A stretch of DNA of 64,000 bases from an uncultured Clostridia bacterium. Lineage in GTDB: Bacteria > Bacillota > Clostridia > Lachnospirales > Anaerotignaceae. The stretch lies in assembly GCA_944378105.1 (NCBI GenBank), contig CALWGC010000017.1, positions 1 through 64,000 on the forward strand, given 5' to 3'. Positions 26,095-33,824 of this stretch are shown here, one piece after another. The number at the start of each line of letters is the position of its first letter. Position 1 is the stretch's first letter. Under the pieces are notes generated by a model. It made no database searches, had not been told where the DNA came from, and saw only the letters and a program-made list of their open reading frames with translations. The translations under genes and the position numbers were made by a program.

Positions 26095-27122
26095 ACTTCT
26101 ACCTCTTTTTCGTCGTTTTTGGTGATTTTACCAATGATGTAACCCGTATCTCCCAAGGCTTTGATTTCGTCCAAGGCCTTTTGGGCGTTTTCTGCCGAAA
26201 CCACCAACACCATACCAATGCCCATGTTGAAGGTGTTATACATATGGGCCCGGTCAATATCGCCTCTCTGCTGCATCAAATCAAAGATAGGCAGCACCGG
26301 CCAGGTACCTTCTTCGATGGTGGCGCAAAGCCCTTTACCCTTTGGCAGACAGCGAGGAATGTTTTCGATAAAACCGCCGCCGGTGATGTTGCTGATGCCT
26401 TTGATTTCCACTTTCTTCATCAGTTCCAAAATTTCTTTCACATAGATTTTGGTTGGGGTGAGCAGTTCTTCCCCAATGGTCTTACCCAAAGTGTCCACAT
26501 ATTCTTTGGCCGTTTCTTCGATGGGTTCAAAGACTTTGCGCACCAAAGAATAGCCGTTGGAGTGGATACCGCTGGAAGGAAGGCCAATGATGACGTCGCC
26601 TTCTACAATCTTTTCGCCGTTGATGATGTCCTTTTTGTCTACAACACCCACGGCAAAGCCTGCCATGTCATATTCGTCTTCCGGATAAAAACCGGGCATT
26701 TCTGCCGTTTCGCCACCAATGAGGGCGCATCCGCTTTGACGGCAACCATTGGCCACGCCGCTAACAATTTCAGCAATGCGTTCTGGCACATTTTTGCCAC
26801 AAGCAATATAATCCAGGAAAAACAGCGGTTGCGCGCCGTTACAGATGATGTCATTGACGCACATGGCCACACAGTCAATGCCCACCGTATCGTGTTTATC
26901 CTGCACAAAAGCCAGTCTCAGTTTGGTGCCAACCCCGTCGGTACCACTGATGAGCACAGGTTCTTCCATCTGCAAGCCGCCCAAGGTAAACAGTCCGCCA
27001 AAGCCGCCGATGTCGGTCAGTACTTCCGGACGGAATGTGCTTTTGACATGCTCTCCCATCAGCTTGACTGCCTTGTAACCGGCTTCCACATCCACACCGG
27101 CGTTTTTGTAATCCAAACCCAT
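26082..27122 (-). CDS. purM: Phosphoribosylformylglycinamidine cyclo-ligase (AIR synthetase)
   Basis: PurM cyclises FGAM to AIR with ATP. The protein has 346 residues from the ATG at 27122 ([19 protein letters not shown]). It shows [46 protein letters not shown] and [12 protein letters not shown], all standard PurM motifs. The frame stays open 28 codons upstream, but the family starts here. It is first in a short purM-purN-purD operon; the usual purE, C, F, H and L genes are elsewhere. Confidence 0.97.
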   Translation of the reverse strand: MGLDYKNAGVDVEAGYKAVKLMGEHVKSTFRPEVLTDIGGFGGLFTLGGLQMEEPVLISGTDGVGTKLRLAFVQDKHDTVGIDCVAMCVNDIICNGAQPLFFLDYIACGKNVPERIAEIVSGVANGCRQSGCALIGGETAEMPGFYPEDEYDMAGFAVGVVDKKDIINGEKIVEGDVIIGLPSSGIHSNGYSLVRKVFEPIEETAKEYVDTLGKTIGEELLTPTKIYVKEILELMKKVEIKGISNITGGGFIENIPRCLPKGKGLCATIEEGTWPVLPIFDLMQQRGDIDRAHMYNTFNMGIGMVLVVSAENAQKALDEIKALGDTGYIIGKITKNDEKEVEVCLK

Positions 27123-27218
27123 TTTGTTTCCTCCTTCAAACTGCCTGCTTTGTCTCCACGAAAAAGCAGGAAACGACAGTATTTTTCTTCCGTTTTCAAA
27201 CAGCAAAAACTACTTTTC

Positions 27219-27247
27219 ATTGTAATATAGCAGTACTAAAAAGTCAA
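27219..27247 (-). promoter_or_regulatory. SigmaA-type promoter of purMND
   Basis: Minus-strand -35 TTGACT (27242-27247), a 17-base spacer and -10 TACAAT (27219-27224), with a leader of about 90 bases. I see no clear purine riboswitch or PurR box. Confidence 0.75.
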
Positions 27248-27370
27248 GGGAGGCGGCCGGTTTGGCCTGCCATTTCTTCGGGGAAAAACCGGCGTTTTTT
27301 CAGCCTTTTTTCCCCCCTATCCCCCGGGCCATGCCTCCCCCATTTTGGACAGAAACAATTAGGCTTTCCT

Positions 27371-27419
27371 AAAAAAAAGCAGCCTTGAAATTTGACAGAT
27401 TTTGTCAAATTAAGCCTGC
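27371..27419 (-). terminator. Terminator of the RNase G operon
   Basis: On the minus strand a long imperfect stem (GCAGGCTT / AAGGCTGC outside, TTTGACA / TGTCAAA inside) ends in T8. It terminates the radical SAM-DUF2344-rng unit. Confidence 0.85.
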
Positions 27420-27451
27420 AATTTTTCTCCTTTTTTTTCCAAAAAGTTCAG

Positions 27452-28843
27452 TTAATTTTTCTTTCCCTTCAGCTCGTAATAGGATAGGGCCCCAGTGGGC
27501 ATTTCATGGAAAGAAACGGTCTTTTGGTATGCTTCTTCCAAACGAGAAAGGACACCGGATTGCTTCAGGGATTCCAAAAGATGGGCATTGGACCAAATTT
27601 CCACCTGGTTATAGATGGTTTGCAAAAACAAAGACCGCACTTCCCGGTAAATCTGATCGATGACCAGTTGGTCCGAAGGCAAAAGCCCCGTCCCCTGACA
27701 GTATTTACAAGGGTAAGAGATCTGGGCAGAAAGGGGCGCACTGGTTTTTTTTCTGGTTATCTGCATCAACCCCAGTTCCGTCATCCCCACCACCGTCGTT
27801 TTGATTCTGTCTTTTTTTACACAATCTTCCAAAAAACGCTGGAGCGTTTCCCGGTGGGCCGCCTCTTTCATATCGATGAAATCCACAATAATCATGCCCG
27901 AAAGATTGCGCAGCCGCAACTGTAGCGCAATTTCTTCTGCCGCCTCCAAGTTGGTTTTTAACACCGTTTCTTGAAAATTCTTCTTTCCCGTAAACTTGCC
28001 CGTGTTCACATCAATGACCACACAAGCCTCCGTCTGCTCGATGATGAGAAAGCCGCCACTTTTGAGCCACACCCGTTTATGGAGCAGCTTTGCAATCTGG
28101 CTTTCCACAAAATAAGCTTCCATCAGCCCCACGGCGCCGTCATAAAGTTCCACCTCGTTGGCCCGCTTTGGAAAGCTTTGTTGCAGTTGCTCATAGGTGG
28201 CCTTGTCGTTGACCACCAAACTTTCCACATCGTCCAAAAACAAATCCTTGGCCGCCCGCATGGCTAGACCCCCTTGGTCTAACACCAGGCTTGGCGCCTT
28301 TTCATATTGACCCTTTTGCAATATCTGCTGGGCCAAGGGCAGCAGCCGGTTTAACTCCTTGGCAAAGTCCTCTTCCGTCTTTCCCGCAGCCCCCGTCCGC
28401 ACAATCAACCCAAATCCTTCCGGCACCAAGGCCTTGGCCATGGCAAAAATCCGCTCCCTTTCTTGGGTATCCGTGATTTTTTGGGAAATCCCAATGTTGT
28501 GTTCTCCCAATAGCAACACCAAAAACGGGCCGGAAAGAGAAATCTTTTGGGTCACCAAAGCCCCTTTTTGCTTGGAGGCGTCTTTTTCCACCTGCACCAA
28601 TACATGGCCATAGGCCTGAACTTGATGATGCTTGGGCAAGGGCAAATAGGCGTTTTTTTCGGTCCCAATATCCACAAAGCAAGCCTGCATCCCCTTATGG
28701 ACATTCATCACCCGGCCCACATAGATGTTGCCCACCAAGCTTTTTTTCTCCCGGTCTTCATATTGAAACTCCACCAAGCGGCCCTCTTCCACCAACGCCA
28801 CCCGGCTGGCCTTTGGCGTCACATCCATCAATAACCGCTTCAT
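27452..28843 (-). CDS. rng: Ribonuclease E/G family protein (RNase G type)
   Basis: This 463-residue endoribonuclease processes rRNA and mRNA. It has an S1 domain near residues 38-120 (GNIYVGRVMNVHKGMQACFVD), the catalytic DVNTGKFTG segment with its Asp, a second Asp in IIVDFIDM, and the zinc-link CKYCQGTG. The length matches RNase G. It overlaps the DUF2344 gene upstream by four bases and is last in a three-gene operon. In many Clostridia rplU-ysxB-rpmA follows rng; here they are missing and the terminator comes instead. Confidence 0.95.
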   Translation of the reverse strand: MKRLLMDVTPKASRVALVEEGRLVEFQYEDREKKSLVGNIYVGRVMNVHKGMQACFVDIGTEKNAYLPLPKHHQVQAYGHVLVQVEKDASKQKGALVTQKISLSGPFLVLLLGEHNIGISQKITDTQERERIFAMAKALVPEGFGLIVRTGAAGKTEEDFAKELNRLLPLAQQILQKGQYEKAPSLVLDQGGLAMRAAKDLFLDDVESLVVNDKATYEQLQQSFPKRANEVELYDGAVGLMEAYFVESQIAKLLHKRVWLKSGGFLIIEQTEACVVIDVNTGKFTGKKNFQETVLKTNLEAAEEIALQLRLRNLSGMIIVDFIDMKEAAHRETLQRFLEDCVKKDRIKTTVVGMTELGLMQITRKKTSAPLSAQISYPCKYCQGTGLLPSDQLVIDQIYREVRSLFLQTIYNQVEIWSNAHLLESLKQSGVLSRLEEAYQKTVSFHEMPTGALSYYELKGKKN

Positions 28844-29541
28844 GGCAGCGGCACCTCCTCGTCTAAAGGCACAAAACCTGCCTGCCCTTGCTGATAAAGG
28901 TCGATGCGGTGATAGCTGGCATCATAAGGCCCAAAGGGCACGCCACAAAACTCACATAAGGAAGCCACCACTGCGTCGGCCCGCAAGCTTTGGACGCTAC
29001 CCATGGCCAAAACCATCTCCATGGCCGCTTTGTTTTCCTTTGTCGCATCCTGCAAAGAAAAAATCAACGGCTTGATATTGGTTTGCACCATGCCTTTTTT
29101 CGTTTTCTTGTCAGCCAAAATTTCTTTTTGCGCCCAAAAACGTTCTAACACCGCTCCAAATCCTTCTGCGGCAATGGTCTTAGGTAACGTCACCCGATAC
29201 CGGGCCGCCACCAAAGAGGCCATGGTGTTTTTGGCCTCGTCGCCAATGGCCGTCACCCGCAATAGCTCCATGCCGTCGGGTAGCTGTGCCCCCAACCGCT
29301 CTTTCACTTCCTCTGCCGCTAGTTCTTCTTTCAGCCGCAAATCGCCATATTCCCCCTCGCTGGTATAGCCCAAAGATAGGGGGCTTGCAAAGGTCAAAAG
29401 CTGGTGAGGGTTAAAGCCGTTGGAAAAGGCAATGGGAAGCTTGGCCCGCTTGATGGCCCGCTGGAAAGCCACCATCATATCCAGATACCCCAAAAGCTTC
29501 AGTTCTTCCCCTTTCGTATACTTAAACCGATACGTTCTCAA
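28840..29541 (-). CDS. DUF2344/TIGR03936 radical SAM-linked protein
   Basis: This protein is about 233 residues from a TTG at 29541 (RTYRFKYTKGEELKLLGYLD). The family always accompanies, or is fused to, the B12-binding radical SAM protein TIGR03960, as here. The recognisable segment is AFSNGFNPHQLLTFASPLSLG. Its role is unknown; it may handle tRNA or RNA as a substrate-binding partner. GGGGAGG is seven bases before this TTG. A frame start at 29559 is less likely. It overlaps the upstream gene by 20 bases, so translation is coupled. Confidence 0.85.
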   Translation of the reverse strand: MRTYRFKYTKGEELKLLGYLDMMVAFQRAIKRAKLPIAFSNGFNPHQLLTFASPLSLGYTSEGEYGDLRLKEELAAEEVKERLGAQLPDGMELLRVTAIGDEAKNTMASLVAARYRVTLPKTIAAEGFGAVLERFWAQKEILADKKTKKGMVQTNIKPLIFSLQDATKENKAAMEMVLAMGSVQSLRADAVVASLCEFCGVPFGPYDASYHRIDLYQQGQAGFVPLDEEVPLP

Positions 29542-31375
29542 AGCAGACACCTCCCCCAAAACTTTTGGCCCCGCAGTTGGAACAATGCTCCCGACAGTTG
29601 GGCGTGCATTCTGCCCGCAGCGCTTTTTCCCGCTCTTCCATCAAAAACCGGCGGGAAACGCCCACCGAAATATGGTCCCAAGGCAAAATCTCGTCATAAG
29701 GGCGTACCCGGTTGGCATAAAAGGCAATGGTCAAGCCTGTCTCCGCAAAGGCTTGTTCCCACTTGTCCCACAAAAACAAATCACTCCAGCTGTCGTACCG
29801 GCAACCCAGCTCCCAGGCCCGGTATAATAACTTGGCCACCTTCCGGTCGCCTCTGGCCATCACACCTTCCAGAGAGCTCATCTTTGTGTTGTGATAGGTA
29901 AAGCGCACCTGTTTTCTGGTGACGCTGTGTTTTGCAATCTTGGCCTTTTCCCCAAAACTTTCATAGGTTTCTTGGGCATCCCATTGGAAAGGCGTAAAGG
30001 GTTTTGGCACAAAGCAAGAGGCGCTGGCCGTCACGGTCACAGGGCGTGGCCGCTCTTCTTTTGGAATTTCAAAATATTGGTCCACAATTTTATCGGCCAA
30101 GGCGCCAATGCCTTTTAAGTCTTCTTCCGTCTCCGTCGGCAGCCCCAACATGAAGTATAACTTCACTTTGTTCCATCCGCCGTCAAAGGCCAGCTTACAG
30201 CCGTTTAAAATCATTTCTTCCGTCAAGTTTTTGTTGATGACATTGCGCAGCCGCTGGGTGCCGGCTTCGGCGGCAAAGGTCAAACTGCTTTTGCGCACCT
30301 CTTGAATCCGCTGCATCAAGTCCAGCGAAAAGGCATCAATCCGTAACGACGGCAAAGAAAGACTCACGGCGTCCTTGGAAAATTCATTCAGCAATCCGTC
30401 GGCCAAATCGGAAAAACAAGTAAAATCGCTGGTGGCCAAAGAAATCAAACTGATTTCCTCGTGTCCCGACGTATCCACCAAACTTTTGGCTTGCCGCAGC
30501 AACGTATCCACTTTCTTTTCCCTCACCGGGCGGTACACAAACCCCGCTTGGCAAAAACGACAGCCCCGGATGCAGCCCCGAAATAGCTCTAACGTCACCC
30601 GGTTATGAATCACATCCATCAATGGCACCAGCTGTTTTTCCGGATAAAACACCTGGTCCATGTCTTTGACAATCACTTTTTTTAAGATCGGTCTGGCCTT
30701 TGGATGGTTTGGCGTAAAGCTTTGGATGGTACCATCTTCGTGATAGGTCACATCATAATACTTGGGGATATAAAGCCCGTCCCAATCCAGCAGGCTTTCC
30801 AAATATTCTGCTTTCGTTTTCCCCATTTTTTTGTATTCTTTGTACCGGTCCAGCATCTGGTCATAGAGCACTTCCCCCTCGCCCAGATAAAACACATCCA
30901 CAAACTCTGCTAACGGCTCTGGATTATAAGCACAAGAGCCGCCGCAGAGGATGATGGGGTCGTCTTCGGTGCGCTCGCTGGCCCAGGCCGAAATGCCGCT
31001 CATCTCAAGCATATTGATTAAATTGGTATAGCAAAGCTCGTATTGCAGCGTAAAGCCCACAAAGTCAAAGTCTTTCAGGGAGGATTGGGTTTCCAGGGTA
31101 AAACAAGGAATCTTCTCTTTTACCATATACTGTTCCAAATCCACCCAGGGTGCAAAGGCCCGTTCGCAATAAGTATCTTCCCTGCGATTTAAAAAGAAAT
31201 ATAAAATCTGTACCGCCAAACAGCTCATGCCCACTTCATACACATCGGGAAAACAAAAGGCAAAGCGGATATCCACATCCTTGGGATCTTTTTTCACCAT
31301 ATTGGTTTCCCGGCCGATGTAGCGAGCCGGTTTTTCCATTTGCAGCAGCACTTGATCTGGGATTGCAAGTTTCAT
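29522..31375 (-). CDS. B12-binding-like radical SAM protein (TIGR03960 family)
   Basis: This 617-residue enzyme (ATG at 31375) has a cobalamin-binding-like N-terminal domain (about 30-220) and a radical SAM core with the CxxxCxxC motif in FRGCIRGCRFCQAG (about 270). A C-terminal Cys-rich segment (CTPNCREHCSNCGAKSFGGG) lies near the end. The family's substrate is unknown. It is the first gene of the radical SAM-DUF2344-rng operon, a conserved Clostridial set that often follows spoIVFA-spoIVFB. An upstream in-frame extension of 28 codons is unlikely because GGAGG precedes 31375. Confidence 0.9.
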   Translation of the reverse strand: MKLAIPDQVLLQMEKPARYIGRETNMVKKDPKDVDIRFAFCFPDVYEVGMSCLAVQILYFFLNRREDTYCERAFAPWVDLEQYMVKEKIPCFTLETQSSLKDFDFVGFTLQYELCYTNLINMLEMSGISAWASERTEDDPIILCGGSCAYNPEPLAEFVDVFYLGEGEVLYDQMLDRYKEYKKMGKTKAEYLESLLDWDGLYIPKYYDVTYHEDGTIQSFTPNHPKARPILKKVIVKDMDQVFYPEKQLVPLMDVIHNRVTLELFRGCIRGCRFCQAGFVYRPVREKKVDTLLRQAKSLVDTSGHEEISLISLATSDFTCFSDLADGLLNEFSKDAVSLSLPSLRIDAFSLDLMQRIQEVRKSSLTFAAEAGTQRLRNVINKNLTEEMILNGCKLAFDGGWNKVKLYFMLGLPTETEEDLKGIGALADKIVDQYFEIPKEERPRPVTVTASASCFVPKPFTPFQWDAQETYESFGEKAKIAKHSVTRKQVRFTYHNTKMSSLEGVMARGDRKVAKLLYRAWELGCRYDSWSDLFLWDKWEQAFAETGLTIAFYANRVRPYDEILPWDHISVGVSRRFLMEEREKALRAECTPNCREHCSNCGAKSFGGGVCFENVSV

Positions 31376-31462
31376 GTTGTTCCTCCGTTTCCGTCTAGCA
31401 GACCTTTTTGGCCCGTCTATTCTGTCTACTAGTGTAACCGAAAGAACCGAAAAATGCACGAA

Positions 31463-31744
31463 CTAATTTTCATTTCCCGTCGTTTTTGGCGAAAAAACCG
31501 TCGTTTTCTCTTCCAAAAAGGTCTCCACCGTCTCCTTGGCCTCTAGAGCCGCTTCCTTGACTTGGGAAAAGGTCACCTGTTGGCTCAGCTTTTTTTGAAA
31601 CGGCTCCACCCATGCTTGCTTGCTGATACTACCCACCAATAGAAGCGCCGCCAACACCACACAACAAATCCCCCGCCGAAAAAAGCTGGCCTCCCCCGGC
31701 AAAGGCGCTGCTTTCTTCCGTCTTGTTTTTCGTTTTTTCTCCAT
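31463..31744 (-). CDS. Short single-pass membrane protein, possible SpoIVFA-like remnant
   Basis: This 93-residue protein starts MEKKRKTRRKKAAPL, a very basic cytoplasmic tail, then has one hydrophobic helix (ICCVVLAALLLVGSI, about 28-43) and a short outer part with an amphipathic helix (VKEAALEAKETVETFLEE). The layout and position just before the TIGR03960 gene recall the N-terminal half of the M23-type SpoIVFA protein that occupies this place in related genomes. There is no peptidase domain and no spoIVFB downstream. It could equally be an unrelated small protein. Confidence 0.55.
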   Translation of the reverse strand: MEKKRKTRRKKAAPLPGEASFFRRGICCVVLAALLLVGSISKQAWVEPFQKKLSQQVTFSQVKEAALEAKETVETFLEEKTTVFSPKTTGNEN

Positions 31745-31801
31745 ATGCCTCACCAAAAACCTGTTTGTCTACCTTATGATGAAAATTCATAAAATATTCA
31801 T

Positions 31802-31830
31802 TTGCAACTGACGGCAAATTCCGCTATAAT
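31802..31830 (+). promoter_or_regulatory. SigmaA-type promoter of the TlpA-like lipoprotein gene
   Basis: -35 TTGCAA (31802-31807), a 17-base spacer and a consensus -10 TATAAT (31825-31830), 38 bases before the ATG. Confidence 0.75.
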
Positions 31831-31868
31831 ACTATAAGTTGAGAAAAAACGCAAGGAGGAACGTTATC

Positions 31869-33023
31869 ATGAAAAAATTAGCCATCATGCTGTGCCTTTG
31901 CATGGGTTTTGGCGTATTGGCCGGTGGATGTACCAACACAAACGAACAAACACAGTCTTCCACCTCCACCAATTCCCGCGATGTCACTTATGAACAACTG
32001 GGCCTTTCCTATACATTGCCGGATGAATGGAAAGAACTGGAAGGCACGCAAGTGGTGCAAGAATCCATCCGTGGGGAAAACACATTTGCTCAGATCATCT
32101 ATTCCTACTTGACGGCGGAAGATGCCGCCACATTGGCAGAAGATCCCACATTGTCCATCTATAACTACATGAAACCCATCTGCCAGATTGTGCTTTCCTC
32201 TGCCAGCGAAGATGCCTTATCGGAACTGTTTTCTGAATACAACACCGTGCAAACCGTTGGTGAGGAACAGCAGGGCTATACCTACTACTTCCTCAGCGGC
32301 AACAAAGAAGCCCTTTCTTCTTTGGAAGGAGAAGACCTGGAAAACTATAACATGCTCTTAGACTCCTCTGCTTTGCTGGCCTCTTCCATCAAAACCCAAG
32401 ATTTCGACCCCGAAGCATTGGACACCCTCAATGATGAGCTGAACCAATATATCACCTTTGACACCAAATCCATCCAAGGCATGGAAGTGGACAGCACCAT
32501 TTTCGGCGCCTATGATTTGACCATGGTGAACTTTGGCGCCAGCTACACCTATCCTCAGTTTGACGAGTTTGAAGTGCTGGAACAGGTGTATAACTCCCGC
32601 CGCAGCTTCCCTGTGGACTTTAACCTGGTGACGGCCGTCATCGATACGCCGGGCGAAGATGCGGAAAAAGCCGTAACCAACGCCAGAAAAGACGCCGATG
32701 TATCCTTCTTGACCATCATGATGGACGACACTTTGGGCAGTTGGGTGCTCAATAACTTGACTTCCATTCCTTCCACCGTCTTTGTAGACCGGGATGGGAA
32801 AATCGTTGGCGAAATTGTGGAAGGCACAAAAACCTATGAAGAGTATATGGACGAAGTCTATGCCCATATTGACGTATTAAACGGCGTAGAACCAGAAACC
32901 ACAGAAGAAACGACGGATGAAACGACCGATGAATCTGCACAAGATGCTTCCACAGAAGAAAGCACTGCAAACGAAACCGACGCGGGCACCACTAAGTTGC
33001 CTGTGGAAGTGACACAAGAATAA
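31869..33023 (+). CDS. Lipoprotein with a cysteine-less TlpA/thioredoxin-like domain
   Basis: This 384-residue protein (ATG at 31869, AGGAGG upstream) has a lipoprotein signal with lipobox VLAGGC. The first half is a domain with a YTLPDEWKE segment, like other exported Clostridial proteins. From about residue 215 a thioredoxin-like fold is recognisable: LTMVNFGASYTYPQFDEFEVLEQV aligns with the VNFWATWCPPC motif of TlpA, and IPSTVFVDRDGKIVGE is the cis-Pro segment and last strand. Tyr and Gln replace both catalytic cysteines. A low-complexity Glu/Thr-rich tail follows. It is probably a surface-anchored structural or binding protein, not a disulfide reductase. Confidence 0.7.
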   Translation: MKKLAIMLCLCMGFGVLAGGCTNTNEQTQSSTSTNSRDVTYEQLGLSYTLPDEWKELEGTQVVQESIRGENTFAQIIYSYLTAEDAATLAEDPTLSIYNYMKPICQIVLSSASEDALSELFSEYNTVQTVGEEQQGYTYYFLSGNKEALSSLEGEDLENYNMLLDSSALLASSIKTQDFDPEALDTLNDELNQYITFDTKSIQGMEVDSTIFGAYDLTMVNFGASYTYPQFDEFEVLEQVYNSRRSFPVDFNLVTAVIDTPGEDAEKAVTNARKDADVSFLTIMMDDTLGSWVLNNLTSIPSTVFVDRDGKIVGEIVEGTKTYEEYMDEVYAHIDVLNGVEPETTEETTDETTDESAQDASTEESTANETDAGTTKLPVEVTQE

Positions 33024-33030
33024 TCCACCT

Positions 33031-33061
33031 CCCCTGTCTTTTTTGACAGGGGATTTTTTTG
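33031..33061 (+). terminator. Terminator of the lipoprotein gene
   Basis: Perfect 8-bp G+C-rich arms CCCCTGTC / GACAGGGG with a T6 loop, followed by T7. Confidence 0.92.
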
Positions 33062-33093
33062 TGCTTTTTTCTTCTATTGTTTTTGCACACAAC

Positions 33094-33125
33094 AAAAAAG
33101 CCGTCCCGGGGAAGGACGGCCTTTT
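33094..33125. terminator. Second terminator hairpin, bidirectional
   Basis: Arms GCCGTCC / GGACGGC with A6 on one side and T4 on the other. It is either a backup for the lipoprotein gene or the end of minus-strand transcription through recQ's upstream neighbour; neither is certain. Confidence 0.6.
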
Positions 33126-33164
33126 GTCTGAAACGATATTGTTTCAAAAGGAAGGATGGTATTT

Positions 33165-33251
33165 ATGAATTTTGGGGTTTTGGGGTTTTTCTTGCTTGCA
33201 AAGATAGGATACCGAAAAACTGTGTCCTGGCTATGTCCACTTTGTAAATAA
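33165..33251 (+). CDS. Possible 28-residue small protein
   Basis: ATG at 33165 has AAGGAAGG about eight bases upstream. The peptide starts MNFGVLGFFLLAKIGY, a short hydrophobic stretch, and ends in CPLC-K with two cysteines. A perfect 6-bp inverted repeat (TGAAAC / GTTTCA) precedes it. It is too short to assess coding potential and may be chance. Confidence 0.2.
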   Translation: MNFGVLGFFLLAKIGYRKTVSWLCPLCK

Positions 33252-33548
33252 TTTTTGAACTTGTCAACAATCTGTTCCTTTCTTTTTCCTTCTTTGGTTT
33301 TTTTGGATTTTCTTTGCCCTTCTTTGCCAAAAAACGCCAGCATTCCCATGGTTTTGAATCTGGCGGAAAAATTTTTTCCGTTGCCGCCATGTTTCGACAG
33401 AAAGGTATGTCGCTTCGTTGTATAATATCCCTAAAGAAGCCGAAACGGCGTTCTTTTTCCACCCTCGATTGCTTGCACCTGGCCACAAAGCCGGGTATAG
33501 AAACAAAAAAAATACAAACCCTATCGAAAAAGAAACGGAGGAATGAAC

Positions 33549-33824
33549 ATGAACCAATTACCAGAACACTACTGCACGCTCTTTGCCCGTGTTACCCAGC
33601 AGACGGCATCCTGTCAAGCTCTGCTTGCACAGTTACATGCTCTCTCTGAAACTCCTTCCCTTCCTTTCCAAGTCACTTCTCAGTTGAAACAGGCAACCGC
33701 CTCCCTCTCTCTCATCTATGAAGCACTGATGTCTGCTCAAGTAGAAGCAGAAACGGCCTATCTGGAAGAAAACGAAGACCTGCTTTGCTTTCCCTCCTCT
33801 TCCTACCGAAAAAAGGCCATTTAA
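33549..33824 (+). CDS. Small helical protein of unknown function
   Basis: I do not recognise this 91-residue protein (ATG at 33549, GGAG eight bases upstream). It is rich in Gln, Ala, Leu and Ser, with heptad-like helices and no signal peptide or membrane segment. It ends in a short Ser-rich basic tail. The stop codon overlaps the recQ stop by four bases, so the genes are convergent with no room for a terminator between them. Codon use is ordinary. Confidence 0.5.
   Translation: MNQLPEHYCTLFARVTQQTASCQALLAQLHALSETPSLPFQVTSQLKQATASLSLIYEALMSAQVEAETAYLEENEDLLCFPSSSYRKKAI

Larger units (their letters stand above)
33024..33542 (+). other. Intergenic region with two terminators and one possible tiny ORF
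   Basis: No clear gene of normal size lies in this 519-base stretch. It has two strong hairpins (33031-33061, 33094-33125), a 28-codon frame with a ribosome site (33165-33251), and an A/T-rich stretch ending with a TATAAT-like box near 33420 that may feed the small gene at 33549, though no good -35 accompanies it. Confidence 0.6.

Noticed and set aside
27245-27370. Riboswitch upstream of purM
   Set aside because: The stretch is C- and T-rich with several weak stems, but it lies upstream of the predicted purM transcription start and no purine-riboswitch core could be found.
33170-33192. Two GGGG-TTTT tracts suggestive of a G-quadruplex
   Set aside because: Only two G4 tracts are present; four are needed for a typical intramolecular quadruplex.
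33074-33557. Several overlapping minus-strand frames of 90-107 codons
   Set aside because: They are Lys/Phe-rich, start without ribosome sites, overlap each other in different frames and look like chance reading of A/T-rich intergenic sequence.
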